Origin: Hygrophila difformis
Lineage: Eukaryota; Streptophyta; Magnoliopsida; Lamiales; Acanthaceae
Direction: 5' to 3'
NCBI GenBank assembly: GCA_030278955.1
Contig: JAOANR010000005.1
Span: 33,731,105 to 33,795,104 of the forward strand
DNA length: 64,000 bases
Shown here piece after piece: positions 20,501 through 29,489 of the stretch. Positions within the stretch are counted from its first letter, which is position 1. Each line of letters opens with the position of its first letter. Position numbers and translations under genes: made by a program. The notes beneath the pieces are model-generated. The model saw only the letters and a program-made list of their open reading frames with translations. It was not told the origin of the DNA and did not search any database.

Positions 20501-22496
20501 TAAACCACATATGTCATATTAGCAAAACAAAAAGTGAACTTTGACTTTAATATGAATAATACACACGTTTAACAAAATAATCATTGCAATAAGTTTATAT
20601 TGTAGTAATAAATATTCACCATAAGGTTAATGATGTCGAAAACTTTTTTTTTTTTTTGAATACCAGGGCATCCCAGGCCACAATTGGACCCAAGATTAAT
20701 CCCTCGAGGATCTGCAAGGACAATTAAGGGCGCTTCTCCCAAAACAGTTTTTTGCATATACAAGGCTCGAACCTGAGACTTTGCTTAAGCGACTAGAGCC
20801 CCATCCACTCAAGCCAACTACTGTTGGTAATGATGTCGAAAACTTTGCAGGTATAGAAAATAAAAAAGACATGGCAAAACTCGACTCATAAGTGGCATTT
20901 ATTTACGTACCTCTTTAGAATTGGGGTCAAGTGGCGCAATGTAGCGATTGCCCTGGCTATTGATGGTTGGATTGGCACTCCCTCCAATGGCATACATTTG
21001 CCATTCGGTAAAATCATTGTTGACCACATGGAAATACCCCCTTCGACATCTAGGCATCCTCTGCACCAATCCCTCCCCAAAGTGGTTGAATGCTATAGTC
21101 ACCTATAAATAAATATACATTGATACAAGTCCATTTTCAATTCATTATTATTATTACAAGTCCAACCGCCAAGAACTAAAAATGTCCATTTTTGAGGAAC
21201 TAGAAGATATGTATAGACAGAAAGATAGACGACGGAGCGGACCTGCATCCCTGAATCCGCCAAGTGGTTGTCGTTGTGACCCAACAACATAACCTCGTCG
21301 TGGTGTGTAAAGTACGAGTTCGAAATGGTAATAGCCGTGGATCCCATTATGGCATCGATCAACCCATCGGTGCAATGCGACAACGAGCAATGATCGATCC
21401 ATATGTTGTGGGACGTGTAAATGGATATCCCGTCCCCGTCCGATTTCCCCCTCCACCCGCTGTGGGTTGGGCTCGACCGTATCAGCGTGTTCCCGGACGG
21501 CAGGCAGTTATAAATGCGCACATTGTGGATGATCACATTGCTCACGAATTGCAATGTCATGCACCCGTTCCCGGTTATGTCCACGTTGGCTCCGCGCCCG
21601 TCTACGGTCTTGTAGCTGTTGAAAATCAGCTCGTGCCGGAGCTTGATGACCATGCTGGTTTCGAAGATTATCCAAAGGGGCTCATCTTGGATGACGGCAT
21701 GGCGTAGGGTTCCGGGTACCGGGTTTATCATGTCGTGATCGGACGAGTCCGTTACGACGTAGTAACGGCCTCCCTTCCCGCCCATAGCGCCCCTGCCGAA
21801 GCCAATGGCGCAGTCGGCCAAGTGCTGGCGGTCGGCTGCCCAATTGGGGTCGCAACGCCAGCAATCATCGATTGGATTACCGGTCAGGCATTCGGCTTGG
21901 CCGCCCAAGGACGGAGGGCCGTAGAGAAGCTGCCGCCTAATTGTAATTGAATTATTGACACTCCTACAGTAACATATACAAAAATGTTAGTATTAAATAA
22001 AGTTTATTGTGTATAATTGTAGGGTATCTAAACAATGAGATAACATGAGACAAGTCAAAAAGGCTGGGAGGTCCACTTTAGGATATGAAATTCATACATA
22101 TATAAAGATAATGCAAAAGCAATTAATGGCCATTGGAAAGCAAAAGAGGGGAATTAAGGTGAAACAGGGGAGGCAAAATAAGAAAACAAAAAATAAAATA
22201 AAAATGGCATCAAAATTGAGAACCGAAATGATGGTTTACAAATTTCATTTGATCAGAAACTCAAGGTGGGATCTTGGCAATGCCAATAACAGTGTGCAGC
22301 AACACAATATAATGGCTGTATGTTACCTCTGTACTTGGCGGACGACGTCGTCAGGATTAGGGTGCTGATGAGGTAGGGTGAGGTTGTCCTTGTAAAGGAA
22401 ATCTGTGGAGGCAATAAAAGTTAACATAGAGGTGAAGTAGAAGAAGAAGAAGAAGAAGAAGAATAAGGGTTTAAGAATGTTGGGTTGAGGAAGCAT
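11288..22496 (-). CDS. PMR6: PMR6-type pectate lyase, five exons, probably GPI-anchored (519 aa)
   Basis: Pectate lyase of polysaccharide lyase family 1, which cleaves de-esterified pectin by Ca-dependent beta-elimination in the cell wall. Exons, 5' to 3' on minus: 22496-22327, 21963-21243, 21102-20911, 19884-19673 and 11552-11288. All junctions are GT/AG and the phases add up to 1,560 nt. The ATG at 22496 opens a signal peptide with a run of Phe. Exon 2 holds [44 protein letters not shown] (Ca-binding) and [10 protein letters not shown]; exon 3 holds [10 protein letters not shown] with the catalytic Arg. The last exon gives a Gly/Asn-rich linker, DLFGMMFGS and a hydrophobic tail. From memory, the extra C-terminal domain and GPI-type end set PMR6 apart from ordinary pectate lyases; Arabidopsis PMR6 is about 500 aa. 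Exons 1-4 are near certain; joining exon 5 across 8.1 kb is inferred from phase and homology. Confidence 0.88.
11553..13470. other. Intron 4 of the PMR6-like gene, distal part, AT-rich
   Basis: No coding frame or RNA gene recognised. Contains (TA)n runs near 11632 and 12003 and a GA/A-rich tract near 12848-12883. Confidence 0.5.
13471..13597. mobile_element. Miniature CACTA-like element, 127 bp
   Basis: Left end CATTACAAGAAATTCGCGG and right end CCGCGAAATTCTTTGTAGTG form inverted repeats of about 18 bp with few mismatches, of the CACTA(C/T)AAGAAA type of the En/Spm superfamily. Flanking trinucleotides TTT and TTC fit a 3-bp target duplication with one change. The interior has GGCGACGA / CGTCGCC words, typical of subterminal motifs. 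It lies inside intron 4 of the PMR6-like gene. Confidence 0.65.
13612..13755 (-). mobile_element. Possible degenerate SINE
   Basis: The minus strand shows a B box-like ATTCGATCCCCATC (about 13707-13694), preceded by 'CAACTTCCAACTTTAG', as in SINE copies 1-3. The tail and flanking duplication are not evident, so this is a tentative fourth copy. Confidence 0.35.
13756..15338. other. Intron 4 of the PMR6-like gene, middle part
   Basis: AT-rich; no gene or clear repeat seen. A few words near 13870-14170 (a repeated 'AATAAGCCATTGAAA' phrase) suggest local duplication, and 14905-14935 resembles part of the remnant at 10445. Confidence 0.4.
15358..15516 (-). mobile_element. tRNA-derived SINE, copy 2
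   Basis: Bounded by a 19-bp imperfect target duplication (AATTATTCTGAGCGAAATT at 15339-15357; two mismatches at 15517-15535). Minus strand: Box A-like ACTTTAGTGGTCAAAT, then B box GGTTCGATTCCCC (about 15459-15446), then the shared body ending near 15360. The A tail is short or lost. Confidence 0.8.
15549..15860. mobile_element. Stowaway-like MITE, copy B
   Basis: Same order of blocks as copy A (CATTGAATAGTTTTGATTC, GTTAGATTCGTCTAATCACA, ATTAAAAATATACAATGAATT). The left end TATTCCCTCAGG and a right end ending GGGGATAGTATTTATT are consistent with degenerate inverted repeats. The right end appears duplicated (GGGGATAGTATTTATTA at about 15804 and 15845). Confidence 0.5.
15964..16013 (+). mobile_element. 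50-bp 5'-truncated SINE stub with target duplication
   Basis: CTTGGGTCCAATGTGGCCTG...CCCTGGTATTC matches the 3' end of the complete SINE at 20647-20827 (opposite strand). It is flanked by a 15-bp duplication, AAACTATCGCACACA (15949-15963 and 16014-16028), which shows that it arrived as a truncated insertion. Confidence 0.8.
16029..16713. other. Intron 4 of the PMR6-like gene, no feature seen
   Basis: AT-rich stretch; a 74-codon open frame at 16153-16377 on plus has no family resemblance and is low in complexity. Confidence 0.4.
16723..16913 (-). mobile_element. tRNA-derived SINE, copy 3, with duplicated B-box segment
   Basis: Flanked by TAAAGCTCT (16714-16722 and 16914-16922). The body matches copies 1 and 2 (GTGTAGCATGAGTTCC...). 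The B-box segment is present twice: GAATCGAACCTCCAAC on plus at about 16832-16848 and again at 16868-16884. Confidence 0.7.
16923..17680. other. Intron 4 of the PMR6-like gene, no feature seen
   Basis: AT-rich; no gene or clear repeat recognised. Confidence 0.4.
17683..18687. mobile_element. Stowaway MITE interrupted by a hAT-type element
   Basis: Left end CTCCCTCCGTCCCATTTATG and right end CATAAATAATGGGACGGAGGGAA are inverted repeats of the classical Stowaway type, flanked by TA (17681-17682 and 18688-18689). The MITE-derived bases (17683-17984 and 18650-18687) match the uninterrupted copy at 63620-63960 closely; the material between is the nested hAT element and its duplicated target. Confidence 0.88.
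17985..18641. mobile_element. Non-autonomous hAT-like element (657 bp) nested in the MITE
   Basis: Terminal inverted repeats CAGAGGCGGACGCAGG and, at the other end, CTGGGTCCGCCACTG. Flanked by an 8-bp target duplication ACGGCCAA (17977-17984) and ACGACCAA (18642-18649), one mismatch. No transposase frame. The 8-bp duplication and CAG(A/T)GGCGGA ends are the hAT signature. Confidence 0.85.
19021..19104. mobile_element. Possible second miniature CACTA-like element
   Basis: Left end CACTACAAAAGTTTTGC; right end CACTTGATTTGTAGTC, a weaker inverted match. The interior has a GGCGACGA word like the element at 13471-13597. Boundaries are uncertain. Confidence 0.35.
19673..19884 (-). CDS. PMR6: PMR6-like exon 4
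   Basis: 212 nt, ATGTAG|GTG acceptor. Encodes [30 protein letters not shown] and [10 protein letters not shown]. The CCAG|GTACAT at 19673/19672 is a good donor. Reading on would add 12 unrelated residues and stop at 19633, which does not fit the family. Confidence 0.9.
20647..20827 (-). mobile_element. Complete SINE of a second family, in PMR6-like intron 3
   Basis: Perfect 19-bp target duplication TAATGATGTCGAAAACTTT at 20628-20646 and 20828-20846. On minus: Box A-like TTGGCTTGAGTGGATGGGG, B box AGGTTCGAGCC (about 20774-20764), a unique body ending CCCTGGTATTC, and an A tail (poly-T at 20647-20657 on plus). The 3' end differs from copies 1-3, so this is another family; the 50-bp stub at 15964-16013 belongs to it. 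Confidence 0.88.
20911..21102 (-). CDS. PMR6: PMR6-like exon 3 (catalytic Arg)
   Basis: 192 nt, phase 0 at both ends, TTTATAG|GTG acceptor and GAG|GTACGT donor. Encodes [20 protein letters not shown] and INSQGNRY. Confidence 0.93.
21243..21963 (-). CDS. PMR6: PMR6-like exon 2 (N-terminal and central lyase domain)
   Basis: 721 nt between a CTGTAG|G acceptor and a CAG|GTCCGC donor. Carries the cysteine-rich [14 protein letters not shown] motif, the parallel beta-helix core and the Ca-binding Asp cluster ([16 protein letters not shown]). No stop or frameshift. Confidence 0.93.
22327..22496 (-). CDS. PMR6: PMR6-like exon 1 (signal peptide)
   Basis: 170 nt from ATG to an AG|GTAACA donor. It encodes [10 protein letters not shown], a nine-Phe tract, and the family's [14 protein letters not shown] motif. 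A longer in-frame extension to 22538 starts with TTG and has no ATG, so the ATG at 22496 is the start. The last two bases (AG) complete an Arg codon with exon 2. Confidence 0.9.
22440..22468. repeat. AGA microsatellite inside the signal-peptide codons
   Basis: (AGA)n on plus reads as about nine TTC/Phe codons on minus, so repeat length changes alter the hydrophobic core of the PMR6-like signal peptide by whole residues. Confidence 0.85.
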
Positions 22497-23927
22497 TCTT
22501 GAAGGTTTAGGGAGGAAGAGAAGATGCAAAAGAAGCAAAATTGGAATGTGGAATACTACTAATTAAATGCAGAGAGTGGATATGGAAATTGCCTTTTAAT
22601 TTGGTTTTGGTATTGGTATGTTTCTTGATTGTTTCTGTATAAAGCAAGGAAGGGATGAGTTTCTCGACTAAAATGGTGTTTATTTCTGCACTAATCTAAT
22701 GGGGGGAAGGAGGGAATGAATGAAATGAGCTGAAAATGACTAGAAAATCAATCAAAATGGTGTTGCTTCCGATGTGGGATTTAAGGTATTCTTCTTGTTT
22801 TCTTTGCTTGGCTTCAATTCAATTCATATTCACTTTCTCAATATATCTATCTATCTATCTTACAACAGTTTCTGGGCTTTCACATGAGATGAAGATGAGA
22901 AGAAAGCAGAAGAGGAAATACTATGTGAATGTGTGAAAAGGGAAAGGGGGAGGAGGGATTGGGATGAAGAAATAATACTAGAAAAAATGTGTAGGGAAAT
23001 TACAAGAATATAAATAGAAATTGGTCTGGCCGCCTTTGGGCTTTGCAACTTGCAAGATCCGCTAAGGCTCTTCTCATTCCAATCTTCATGCCTAAATATT
23101 CCATAAGGAAATGTTATTTTTTATTGCAAATTGAGGGGAAAAGGGAGTGAAAAGAAAAGAAAAAAGGACAAACTTTCTTGCTATAAAGGCATTTTTCTTA
23201 TTCTCTTTTTATGGGATTCAGAACTCAGAACGGACTCAAAATCCATATGCCCAGGATTTTTTCGTTTTCCTTTCGTTTTCATACTTAAAAGACTGCTATC
23301 ATATAATCCCATTCCAATTCTAATCTTTAATTTAGCATACTTTTTTTTAATTGGGCCACAAACATTTTGTTCCAAGTCTAAAATAGTTATAGCCGAAAGT
23401 TTTAGTTCTGACATTTTTAACAATCAAACAATGCTTTGTAAGGCCCCAAAAAATCTCCAACTCATGACAATCCAAATCCTCTATCAAGTGATGAGTAGTA
23501 CTTATCGGTTCCTTAGTCTGACATAATAATTCCATTTTGCTTTTTCTTTTTAAACAAACAGATTATATTATTCTTTTTCTCAAATTTCAATTTGAATTCC
23601 CGGCCAATGGCTTACCCCAAAAAAATTCAATTTGAATAAAGAAAAAAAAAAAGAGAAGAAATCTAATTATTTCAAGAAAAATATTATAATTTATTCATAA
23701 TTATCCAATCTACATTTACATATACAACAAAAACCAGTGAATAAATAATATTTAACTTGAGTAGCATAAGATTTGGCTGCTAGAAGTTGAAGCCTGTGAC
23801 AATCTTTCAACATACCAATTACCATCATTATATTTTAAAGCATTCTTATTATTGAATTCAAAATAAAATAACATAAAATAAAAGCCCAAACCAAAATTCA
23901 AAAGAAAATTAAAATGAAAACCAATAC

Positions 23928-23968
<41 letters not shown>

Positions 23969-24158
23969 GTATTAGTAGTAGTAGGAATCAAGATTTTCCA
24001 GACTTCAAGCAAAAAAAAAAAAAGGATTTTCCAGACTCATCATTGATTTTGTTCAATTGTTGCATAGTACAAAAATTAAATATATGATGGCCTGTATAAA
24101 AAGCAGCCAATACATGCACAGGTTAACACGTTCACTGTTTAATAGTGTTTCAATAAGC
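22497..24158. other. Upstream region of the PMR6-like gene, non-coding
   Basis: Should hold the 5' UTR and promoter on the minus strand. A (TCTA)n run lies near 22840-22858, next to a TATATTGAG word on minus; neither is firm enough to call a TATA box. A 131-codon frame at 23131-23526 (plus) shows no family resemblance. Confidence 0.4.
23926..23968. repeat. (TAT)n microsatellite
   Basis: About 14 uninterrupted TAT/ATT triplets followed by imperfect TAG triplets. Confidence 0.95.
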
Positions 24159-24163
24159 ATACC

Positions 24164-24829
24164 TGATGATCCCTTCCGTGGAGTCGGTAGTTAGTCAATA
24201 ATATTAACAACGCACATACATAGCAGAAAGTAAAGATTTTGCAGAAATGTAAAAGAACACCGTCGTTTGTTGACCCAGTTCGGACCTCCTGTCCTACGTC
24301 CAGGGGATTCCAATCCATGACAGAGATCACTTCAACAAGATCTAAGAAATTACAAGACTCTGACTCGATCCTACCAACTCGGTCTAGTTGTTGAAGCTTC
24401 CCCTTAACACCTAATCTTGCTAGTATGGACTGTAAACAGATCTGAAACTCCTTGGCTCCTTGTTGACACCCCTGGATTGACTCCTATCTATCTCAAGAAA
24501 ACACCCTTCTTGAGTTACAACTCGAAAAGAATGAATACAATGAAAAACTCTCAAGTCAAGATGAAAAGTATATAATCTTGAAGAACAAAAATGACTTGAC
24601 TTAAATTTTCACACTCTAAAGAATGAATCTATCAGAATTATGTGTAACACCCTAAAACTGCCTAAAGACTCAAAGTATTTATAGCGATGCAATATTCCAG
24701 TCTTTAAAACTCCCGCAGTAACAGGTCATTGGCTTGATTCATGTAGACAGTCACTCTGTTGTTGCCATATATGGACGACTTCAAAACATCTGCATGAAAA
24801 GTTAGTCGTGAGTTAGTTGTGTACCAACA
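24164..24829 (-). repeat. 3' LTR of the Sirevirus-like element (666 bp)
   Basis: Begins (minus) TGTTGGTACAC and ends GGGATCATCA. Differs from the 5' LTR at roughly 24 of the first 370 aligned bases by eye, plus a short GTGAGTTAG-type duplication near its minus-strand start, so the insertion is not recent. Confidence 0.93.
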
Positions 24830-24844
24830 ATCTCCCCCTCTTTT
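24830..24844 (-). promoter_or_regulatory. Polypurine tract of the Sirevirus-like element
   Basis: AAAAGAGGGGGAGAT immediately upstream of the 3' LTR, preceded by TTCATG; this is where plus-strand DNA synthesis is primed. Confidence 0.88.
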
Positions 24845-25212
24845 CATGAAGAGGATGATTCATCACACATAATCTCAATATCATAAGATCAAATCATATT
24901 CACAACAGTAATCAGAAAGGAAGACAACAGAGTTATAGAGTAACCAAAAGAATCAAGTTAATGATCAACAAAGATCCATATCAAAGATCCAAGCATGATA
25001 AGCAGTTTATCAAACTCAAACAACCAATTATCACCATCAAAACAGTAGAAACAAATAGTCACAGACCAAGTTCAAACAAGTTCAGACAATCATTCAAGCA
25101 TCCAAGCACCAAAACAAAAACAGTTAAAATAGTATCCATCCACAGAAATACCCATAGTTACAAACCCAAAATAAGAGTTTTGAATTAGAGTGTACCCCAT
25201 TCCCTGTTGTTC

Positions 25213-25625
25213 TTACCACAAAGAGTCAACCATTTTAAGACTTTTAATCCCCCTTGATGAATCATTCATCATCATCCTCGTCATCCCAGTAGTTAGTGGA
25301 TCAAAGGAGGCAGAAAGTAGTTTCAGGATCAGATTTTTCTTCTTTCGGAAAGCCATTCCAGCATTGATGACTTTAGTAGCTTCTTCATTTTGTCCCAAAA
25401 TTATTTGCTTCGGGTGGTTGATCAAAGCAGTGGCTGTAAGAGGTGGCCCAAGCAGAATATCATTGTGTTGGTTTCTCAACCCAAGAGTAGGAGTGTTCTG
25501 CTTATGTAAATCCGCTCTTCTTTTGGCACTTTAATCCCATTTTTGGCAAGAAAACGGGTGATAAGGGCATGGTAGGGTAATAAGTCCAGCTTTCCAATCG
25601 AGCCACGTGTAAAACCTACTATTTT
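25213..25625 (-). pseudogene. Envelope-like ORF remnant (module C)
   Basis: Minus-strand frames read GSIGKLDLLPYHALITRFLA, then, after a frameshift, GLRNQHNDILLGPPLTATAL. The first part resembles the 'FPALIWELCKRAGV' segment of the envelope-like modules at 26965-28422 and 29490-31397. The upstream part is missing and the similarity stops abruptly at about 25625. Its place next to the polypurine tract is where Sireviruses carry an envelope-like gene. Confidence 0.5.
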
Positions 25626-26964
25626 TTTAAGAACAGAGAGAACAAAATGTAAATATGATATGCATCAGCTATTAGAACCAGACAAATTGTACTAGAACTA
25701 TGCAAATTGATATGCATCAGCTATTAGAACCAGATACCCAAAACACTTACAATACAGAAAACAGATTAATTATACATAGCACTTAATATGGGAAAGTGAA
25801 TAATGTAAATATGTTTTTCTATTCCAGTCTTTAAATATGCTCAATCTATGGCTAGGTTTCACTATATTCTAGACACTTTGGCTGAGTTGTAGACGGTTGA
25901 ATTCCAAAAGCTACTCGTGTCACCGAATATGTGCCAGTCATCCAGTCAAGAGTTTATGAATTTTTATTTAATCCCCCTCTTTTTTCTTTTTTTTTTTTTG
26001 ATCTTGCATTCTTCAATAATTTTTCTTTTTCTGTTTGCAAGATTTGAGTATCAATTTTTTTTTTTAAATATAGGGGTTTCACTCTGACTTTATTTTAATT
26101 AAGCATTTAAAAAGACTTAGAACGAGCATATTTATTTATAAATAATGATAACTCTCCACATTTTAAATAACTAGTCTAAGTAATCAAATAGTTTTCTGCA
26201 AGGTAAATAGAATTGTCACCAATAGCTCAAACAACTTGCATAACAATTTGACAAAGTCTAGGACTTTAAACTAAGAAACCTAATACTTATTAAATTGTAA
26301 AATCAGATTAAAGCAGAACATTTAGACTTATTTGGATTTTCTCCAGATTGGCAATGATGTGGTAATCTCCAAATAGTAGCACCACTGGGAAAACACAATT
26401 TAAATTTAAAATAACTAGTCATGCATGTACCATTTTATTCAAAGCATAATAAACAGTAAAATAAAATTAAATCAAGCTCTTACCACATACTTCATGCAAA
26501 TTGATAACATATAACATGAAAAGATCACACCTGGAGTATGTAGATCTCTAGAATTTCCCTTTACCAATACGGATGTCCCCTTTTTACTTGCTTCTTCATG
26601 GCATATCCTGCTTCTTTATATATTTATATGGTATTTGCTCATACAAAAGATAATCATTAGAACACATGGTAATTTATGAATTAAAATAATTAAATTCCAT
26701 CCATAATTTATTTAAATTCAGATTTTTATTATTTTAAATTTTAAATTCCAGATTTTTAATTCTTATTAACTCTTTTTATTAATTAAGTAAAAATGGACAG
26801 ATTTAAATAAAATATTAAATTTCATAAACTTACCAAAAGCAAAATACCACATGTTCTAGCAACTATTACATAAAGATGCTAATTAAATAAGCAAAATAGT
26901 GCCAAAATTATTCTAACTATTACAAATTAAACCAAAAAGGGAGCAATCCTATCTAATCAAAAAT
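25626..26964. other. Retroelement-derived non-coding DNA with a second polypurine-like tract
   Basis: No coding frame. Contains AAAAAGAGGGGGAT on minus (25984-25971), like the tract before the 3' LTR, and 'TTTAAAGACTGGAATA' on minus near 25830-25815, a block shared with the Sirevirus LTR. A 27-bp unit (GATATGCATCAGCTATTAGA...) is repeated at about 25657 and 25711. This may be the decayed end of a second, related element. Confidence 0.4.
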
Positions 26965-28422
26965 CTAGATTTCTAAAGATCCATCCGAATCATCTACTCC
27001 ATCTTCCCTAGGAACATCATCACTCCCTGTAGAGCTCGAACTAGTGGTAGGAGGAATATATCGATCACCTAAACTTTCAGACATGAAGTACTCAAGTCTG
27101 GTGGAAAGTCGTGCAATCTGTGTCTGTGTACTATCCTCCTTCTTCTTCATCTCGGCTCTAAGCTGATGAATTTCATAAGCCATCTTATTGATTGCATTCT
27201 CTGCGGGCTCAGCCTTAGTACCAGATGTACTAGGTATATCAGTGTGATGAGTGGGTGCCCTACTAGGTGAAGTCGGGTAAGCTAGCTCTGCACATCTTAC
27301 TCCATGCTTGGTATAGTTAGTCTTGAAGCAGATAGGGGGCTTTGGCTTCACATCTTGAGCATAGGCACTTAGATCCACTCCAGCTCTCTTGCAAAGTTCC
27401 CAAATCAGTGCAGGGAATCCAAGAATCTTCCTTTTTACATCAGATGCCAATTTATCCAACTCATATGCCACCATATCCCCAATGTCAATAGGCAACCCAT
27501 TCTTCACACAGTACACAAAATACAGCTCCTCTGCATTCGGTTGTGCAGTGTGCAAAGTAGGAAACACCTTATGCTTGTAGAGTAAGTAGATCTGGTATAG
27601 CGGTGCATCCATTGAAGTGGCAACAACATTTTCCTTCTTCTCCCCTATGTAGGCAACTTCCTTTTGCTTTTCAAACATCTCTCTCAAGATTCTTTTCTCC
27701 AACTCTGGTCCTCCTTCCTCTTAATGAATAGGGTCATGAAAGTGCTTCTTCTTTGTAGCCGGGCAAGAGACATCCACAGTACCATAAAGTTCATTAATTA
27801 CTGCGGGATCATATGGCACAGGCACTCCCCTAATCCATGAAGTATAGTGATTATATCGAGCATTACATAGGAATTGCCTAGTAAGCTCCCAAGAGTAAAC
27901 TCCTTTCGGATGCTCAGCAAATTTCATCCATCCTCGACTCATAAGAGCATCATGAACCGAAAATCGCTCCATGTCAGCTTCAGTGAATCCTTTGTCCTGG
28001 ATAATCCATCTTTCTACCATCTTCTGATAATAAGAATATGCCGTTTGATTGATGAAAATAGCCGGATTGAAAGTGTCCCCAGTTAATTCTTCCAGATGAG
28101 GGGTATCATCCTTTCTACTATGACTCTTCCTCTTGGTTTTAGAACCATGTGGAACCTCCGGTGAAATTTCCTCCGGAGATTCACCGTCATTATCTTCTTG
28201 TTGTGGATCATCCTCTGTTGGTTGAGCAGAATTGAAAGAAGTGTCGTATCCATTATATGAATCAGGAGCCACCAAATTATTCACAAACATCTCTTCAGTA
28301 CCCACAGCAGCCGGCTCCGGATCAGGTTCTCTAATAGCTGGTGTTTGTGATGTAGCAGGCTCTGTGGCTTTCTGTTTCTTTCCACCATTGTTTCTCGGGT
28401 TATTCTTTCTCTTTGTTCTCAT
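26965..28422 (-). pseudogene. Envelope-like / plant transposon protein module B, one in-frame stop
   Basis: Two minus-strand frames, 28422-27721 and 27702-26965, are in the same phase, separated by one TAA (27723-27721) and 18 nt. The first has a basic N-terminus (KRKNNPRNNGGKKQK), an acidic middle, then SRGWMKFAEHP...ELTRQFLCNA...WIRGVPVPYDPAVINELYG, the pattern of the putative plant transposon protein domain (PF20167-like). The second has PNAEELYFVYCVKNGLPIDI, FPALIWELCKRAGVDL and YFMSESLGDRY. It is homologous throughout to module A (29490-31397). Such ORFs lie downstream of pol in some plant LTR elements and are called envelope-like; no transmembrane segment or signal peptide is visible, so the label is positional only. 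Confidence 0.65.
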
Positions 28423-28714
28423 GATGGCAGAATTTAGGAAGAGGGGATTGAGATTAGAAAGCTAATTAAACTGAAAGAGAGAAGAATTGATAGATTTGGT
28501 AATAGGAGAGTGAGGATGAACGACCGATCGGTATTCCCTTTTTAAAAATGGTGAAATCTTGATTTTGTTGAGATATGGAGGGATTGATTTAATCTAGATC
28601 CAAATATACACTAAACATACGATTTGGAGTCAGTATAATGTTGTTTAAGATCCCAAAATTCGATTAGATATGATTTGAATCTTTTGGATTCGCGAATTTT
28701 TCAAAAATTCGCGT

Positions 28715-29054
28715 CGGTGGCGCAAAAAGTGGCGCTCCGAAGCCAATTTAGGCGCCACACAGTGAGTTGGCGCATTTTAAAAATAAAATAAAATTTAAAA
28801 ATAATCCGTGGCGCAATTTTTGGCGCTGAAAGGGGGTTTTATGCACCGCACAGTTGATGCGGCGCATCCTGAAGCAAACTTGGAAAAATTCTCATTTTGC
28901 GGCGCCAAAAGTGGCGCTTCAAGGCAGATTTAGGTGCCACCAAGCACATGCGGCGCATTTTGGAAAAACTTAGAAAAATTTCTAAGTTTTGCGGCGCATA
29001 AAGTGGCGCTGGAAGGCATTTTTAGGCACCACAATGCACATGTGGCGCATTCTG
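28715..29054. repeat. GGCGCC palindromic array, site 2 (four units)
   Basis: Units of about 85-100 bp, each with GTGGCGCT(C/T/G), about 12 bp, then TTTAGGCGCCAC or a variant, then TGCGGCGCATT, joined by AT-rich linkers. Lies 300-630 bp upstream (minus sense) of envelope-like module B. Same units as at 32403-32806 and 40430-40762. Confidence 0.88.
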
Positions 29055-29489
29055 TGCCAATTCGGGCAGAATGTGTTTTTCCTAAGTTCTTCCCCATGAT
29101 GTCCAAAATCTCCAAATCACTCAACAATACCAATTTCACTTCATCCATACCTCAATCAAGTCCAAATAAACTTCATTGATCTTTTTAACAGTTCAAAACA
29201 ACTCAATCTAGCATGCTATTGGTAAGAGCTACTTTATTGAACTTAAAAGCAACTAACAACCTTATAAGCTAAATAAACAATATCTAATGCTTCATATAAT
29301 CAAAAGAACGTGAATAACAGAAATAATATATCTAAGATAACAAAATAATAGGAAATAGAGTTAGGACAATACAACCCAAAATGAAAATAACTAAAATGTA
29401 GCAAAATAAAAATAGAGTCAAATACATAGGCCTATCAATACATGTCATATCTAATGATCACAAGCCTATCTATCGCTCATCTCTCGCAC
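29055..29489. other. AT-rich spacer between envelope-like modules
   Basis: No coding frame or clear repeat; separates array site 2 from the 3' end of module A. Confidence 0.4.

Noticed and set aside
10940..20827. GGTTCGA(T/G)CC words considered as tRNA genes
   Set aside because: No clover-leaf can be closed around them; each has an A-tailed body and target duplication, so they are SINE B boxes.
21264..21707. 147-codon plus-strand frame opposite the pectate lyase
   Set aside because: It is an antisense shadow of a conserved coding exon and has no recognisable motif.
23131..23526. 131-codon plus-strand frame
   Set aside because: Low complexity and A/T-driven; no motif or homology recognised.
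28930..29148. Cys-rich short frames across the GGCGCC arrays (also 40221-40583, 40595-40876, 32282-32692)
   Set aside because: They are by-products of the repeated GC-rich words; peptides differ in frame between units and have no start or context of their own.
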